5,600 bases of DNA from an uncultured Eubacterium sp. Lineage in GTDB: Bacteria > Bacillota > Clostridia > Lachnospirales > Lachnospiraceae. Both the position numbers and the translations under genes were made by a program. Positions within the stretch are counted from its first letter, which is position 1; the number at the start of each line of letters is the position of its first letter. Location of the stretch: the NCBI GenBank assembly GCA_905236225.1, contig CAJOPM010000197.1, forward strand, positions 1-5,600, written 5' to 3'. The notes under the pieces were generated by a model. The model saw nothing but the letters and a program-made list of their open reading frames with translations. It did no database searches and was not told the DNA's origin. Shown here in pieces: positions 5,316 through 5,600 of the stretch.

Positions 5316-5600
5316 TTAGTGTCTTTTCTTAAATTTACCGACTTTTGTAAGGCGATTCGGAAGCTTTGGAATACGCCCGGTTGTTTGTATAACTGCTTCT
5401 TCATCACATGCGCTAATACATTTGCCGCATTTGGTGCACTCAAATTCATCTATCATATGAATGAATCCTGCTTTGCCTTCAATCGCATCAGCCGGACAGA
5501 CATCGGCACACTCTTCACAACCTGTGCAGGTGTTTGGATCAATATATATAGCCATAAATGACTTACAGACACCTGCCGCACATTTTTTCTTCTTGATATG
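5316..5600 (-). CDS. C-terminal end of a NuoF/HydB-like NADH dehydrogenase subunit with 2[4Fe-4S] ferredoxin domain (partial, runs off right edge)
   Basis: The frame ending at TAA 5316 stays open to the window edge, with 94 visible residues. Read from ATG 5555 alone it would be a 79-residue ferredoxin, but there is no ribosome binding site there. The residues just upstream, HIKKKKCAAGVCKSF, match the HxxxxxCPAGVC segment that precedes the C-terminal ferredoxin domain in NuoF/HydB-type flavoproteins. The ferredoxin part has two classical cluster motifs: CTGCEECADVCP and CTKCGKCISACD (counting from M at 5555, C10, C13, C16, C20 and C40, C43, C46, C50). The second lacks the usual proline after its last Cys. 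A basic tail (KVGKFKKRH) ends the protein. By family knowledge the missing part should bind FMN, NADH and another cluster. It would oxidise NADH and pass electrons on, probably to the FAD protein encoded next. Other NuoF-domain oxidoreductases remain possible. Confidence 0.8.
   Translation of the reverse strand, partial: HIKKKKCAAGVCKSFMAIYIDPNTCTGCEECADVCPADAIEGKAGFIHMIDEFECTKCGKCISACDEEAVIQTTGRIPKLPNRLTKVGKFKKRH

Noticed and set aside
5114..5561. Plus-strand open frames of 72 and 84 codons
   Set aside because: They are antisense to the FAD-binding fold and the ferredoxin cysteine motifs, which are clearly the coding strand.

Overview
The window looks like a piece of a low-GC Gram-positive anaerobe's chromosome, most likely a Lachnospiraceae-type Clostridia (Butyrivibrio or Pseudobutyrivibrio-like). 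The grounds are the A/T-rich composition, AGGAGG ribosome binding sites spaced about 6 nt from their starts, a secreted leucine-rich-repeat protein of a kind common in that group, and a NuoF/HydB-type iron-sulphur protein next to a soluble fumarate-reductase-like flavoprotein. The taxonomic call is inference; there is no rRNA or marker gene here.

All five genes lie on the minus strand, so transcription runs from the right edge to the left. (1) 5600-3820: the C-terminal end of a NuoF/HydB-like NADH-dehydrogenase subunit, cut by the window edge and carrying a two-[4Fe-4S] ferredoxin domain, followed 35 nt later by a 486-residue FAD-dependent oxidoreductase. They form one transcription unit, closed by a strong intrinsic terminator at 3771-3810. 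(2) 3740-2241: a promoter with an extended -10 box, then a secreted 485-residue leucine-rich-repeat protein. (3) 2190-556: a polytopic O-antigen ligase/polymerase-family (Wzy_C) protein with a TPR-like tail and a TTG start, separated from the LRR gene by a short GC-rich hairpin and possibly co-transcribed with it. (4) 526-1: a well-formed promoter with a palindrome across its -10 box, then the first 146 residues of a multi-pass membrane protein that runs off the left edge.

The working picture has two parts. The right part is probably an NADH-driven reductase: the NuoF-like protein would take electrons from NADH and pass them through iron-sulphur clusters to the FAD protein, which has no electron-input domain of its own and reduces an unidentified substrate. 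The left part concerns the cell surface: an exported LRR protein with an acidic N-terminal half and a very lysine-rich C-terminal half, next to a glycan polymerase/ligase-type membrane enzyme. The only stretches without genes are 440-555, 2191-2240, 3699-3819 and 5281-5315, all short and described below. I see no RNA gene, CRISPR array, insertion sequence or attachment site.
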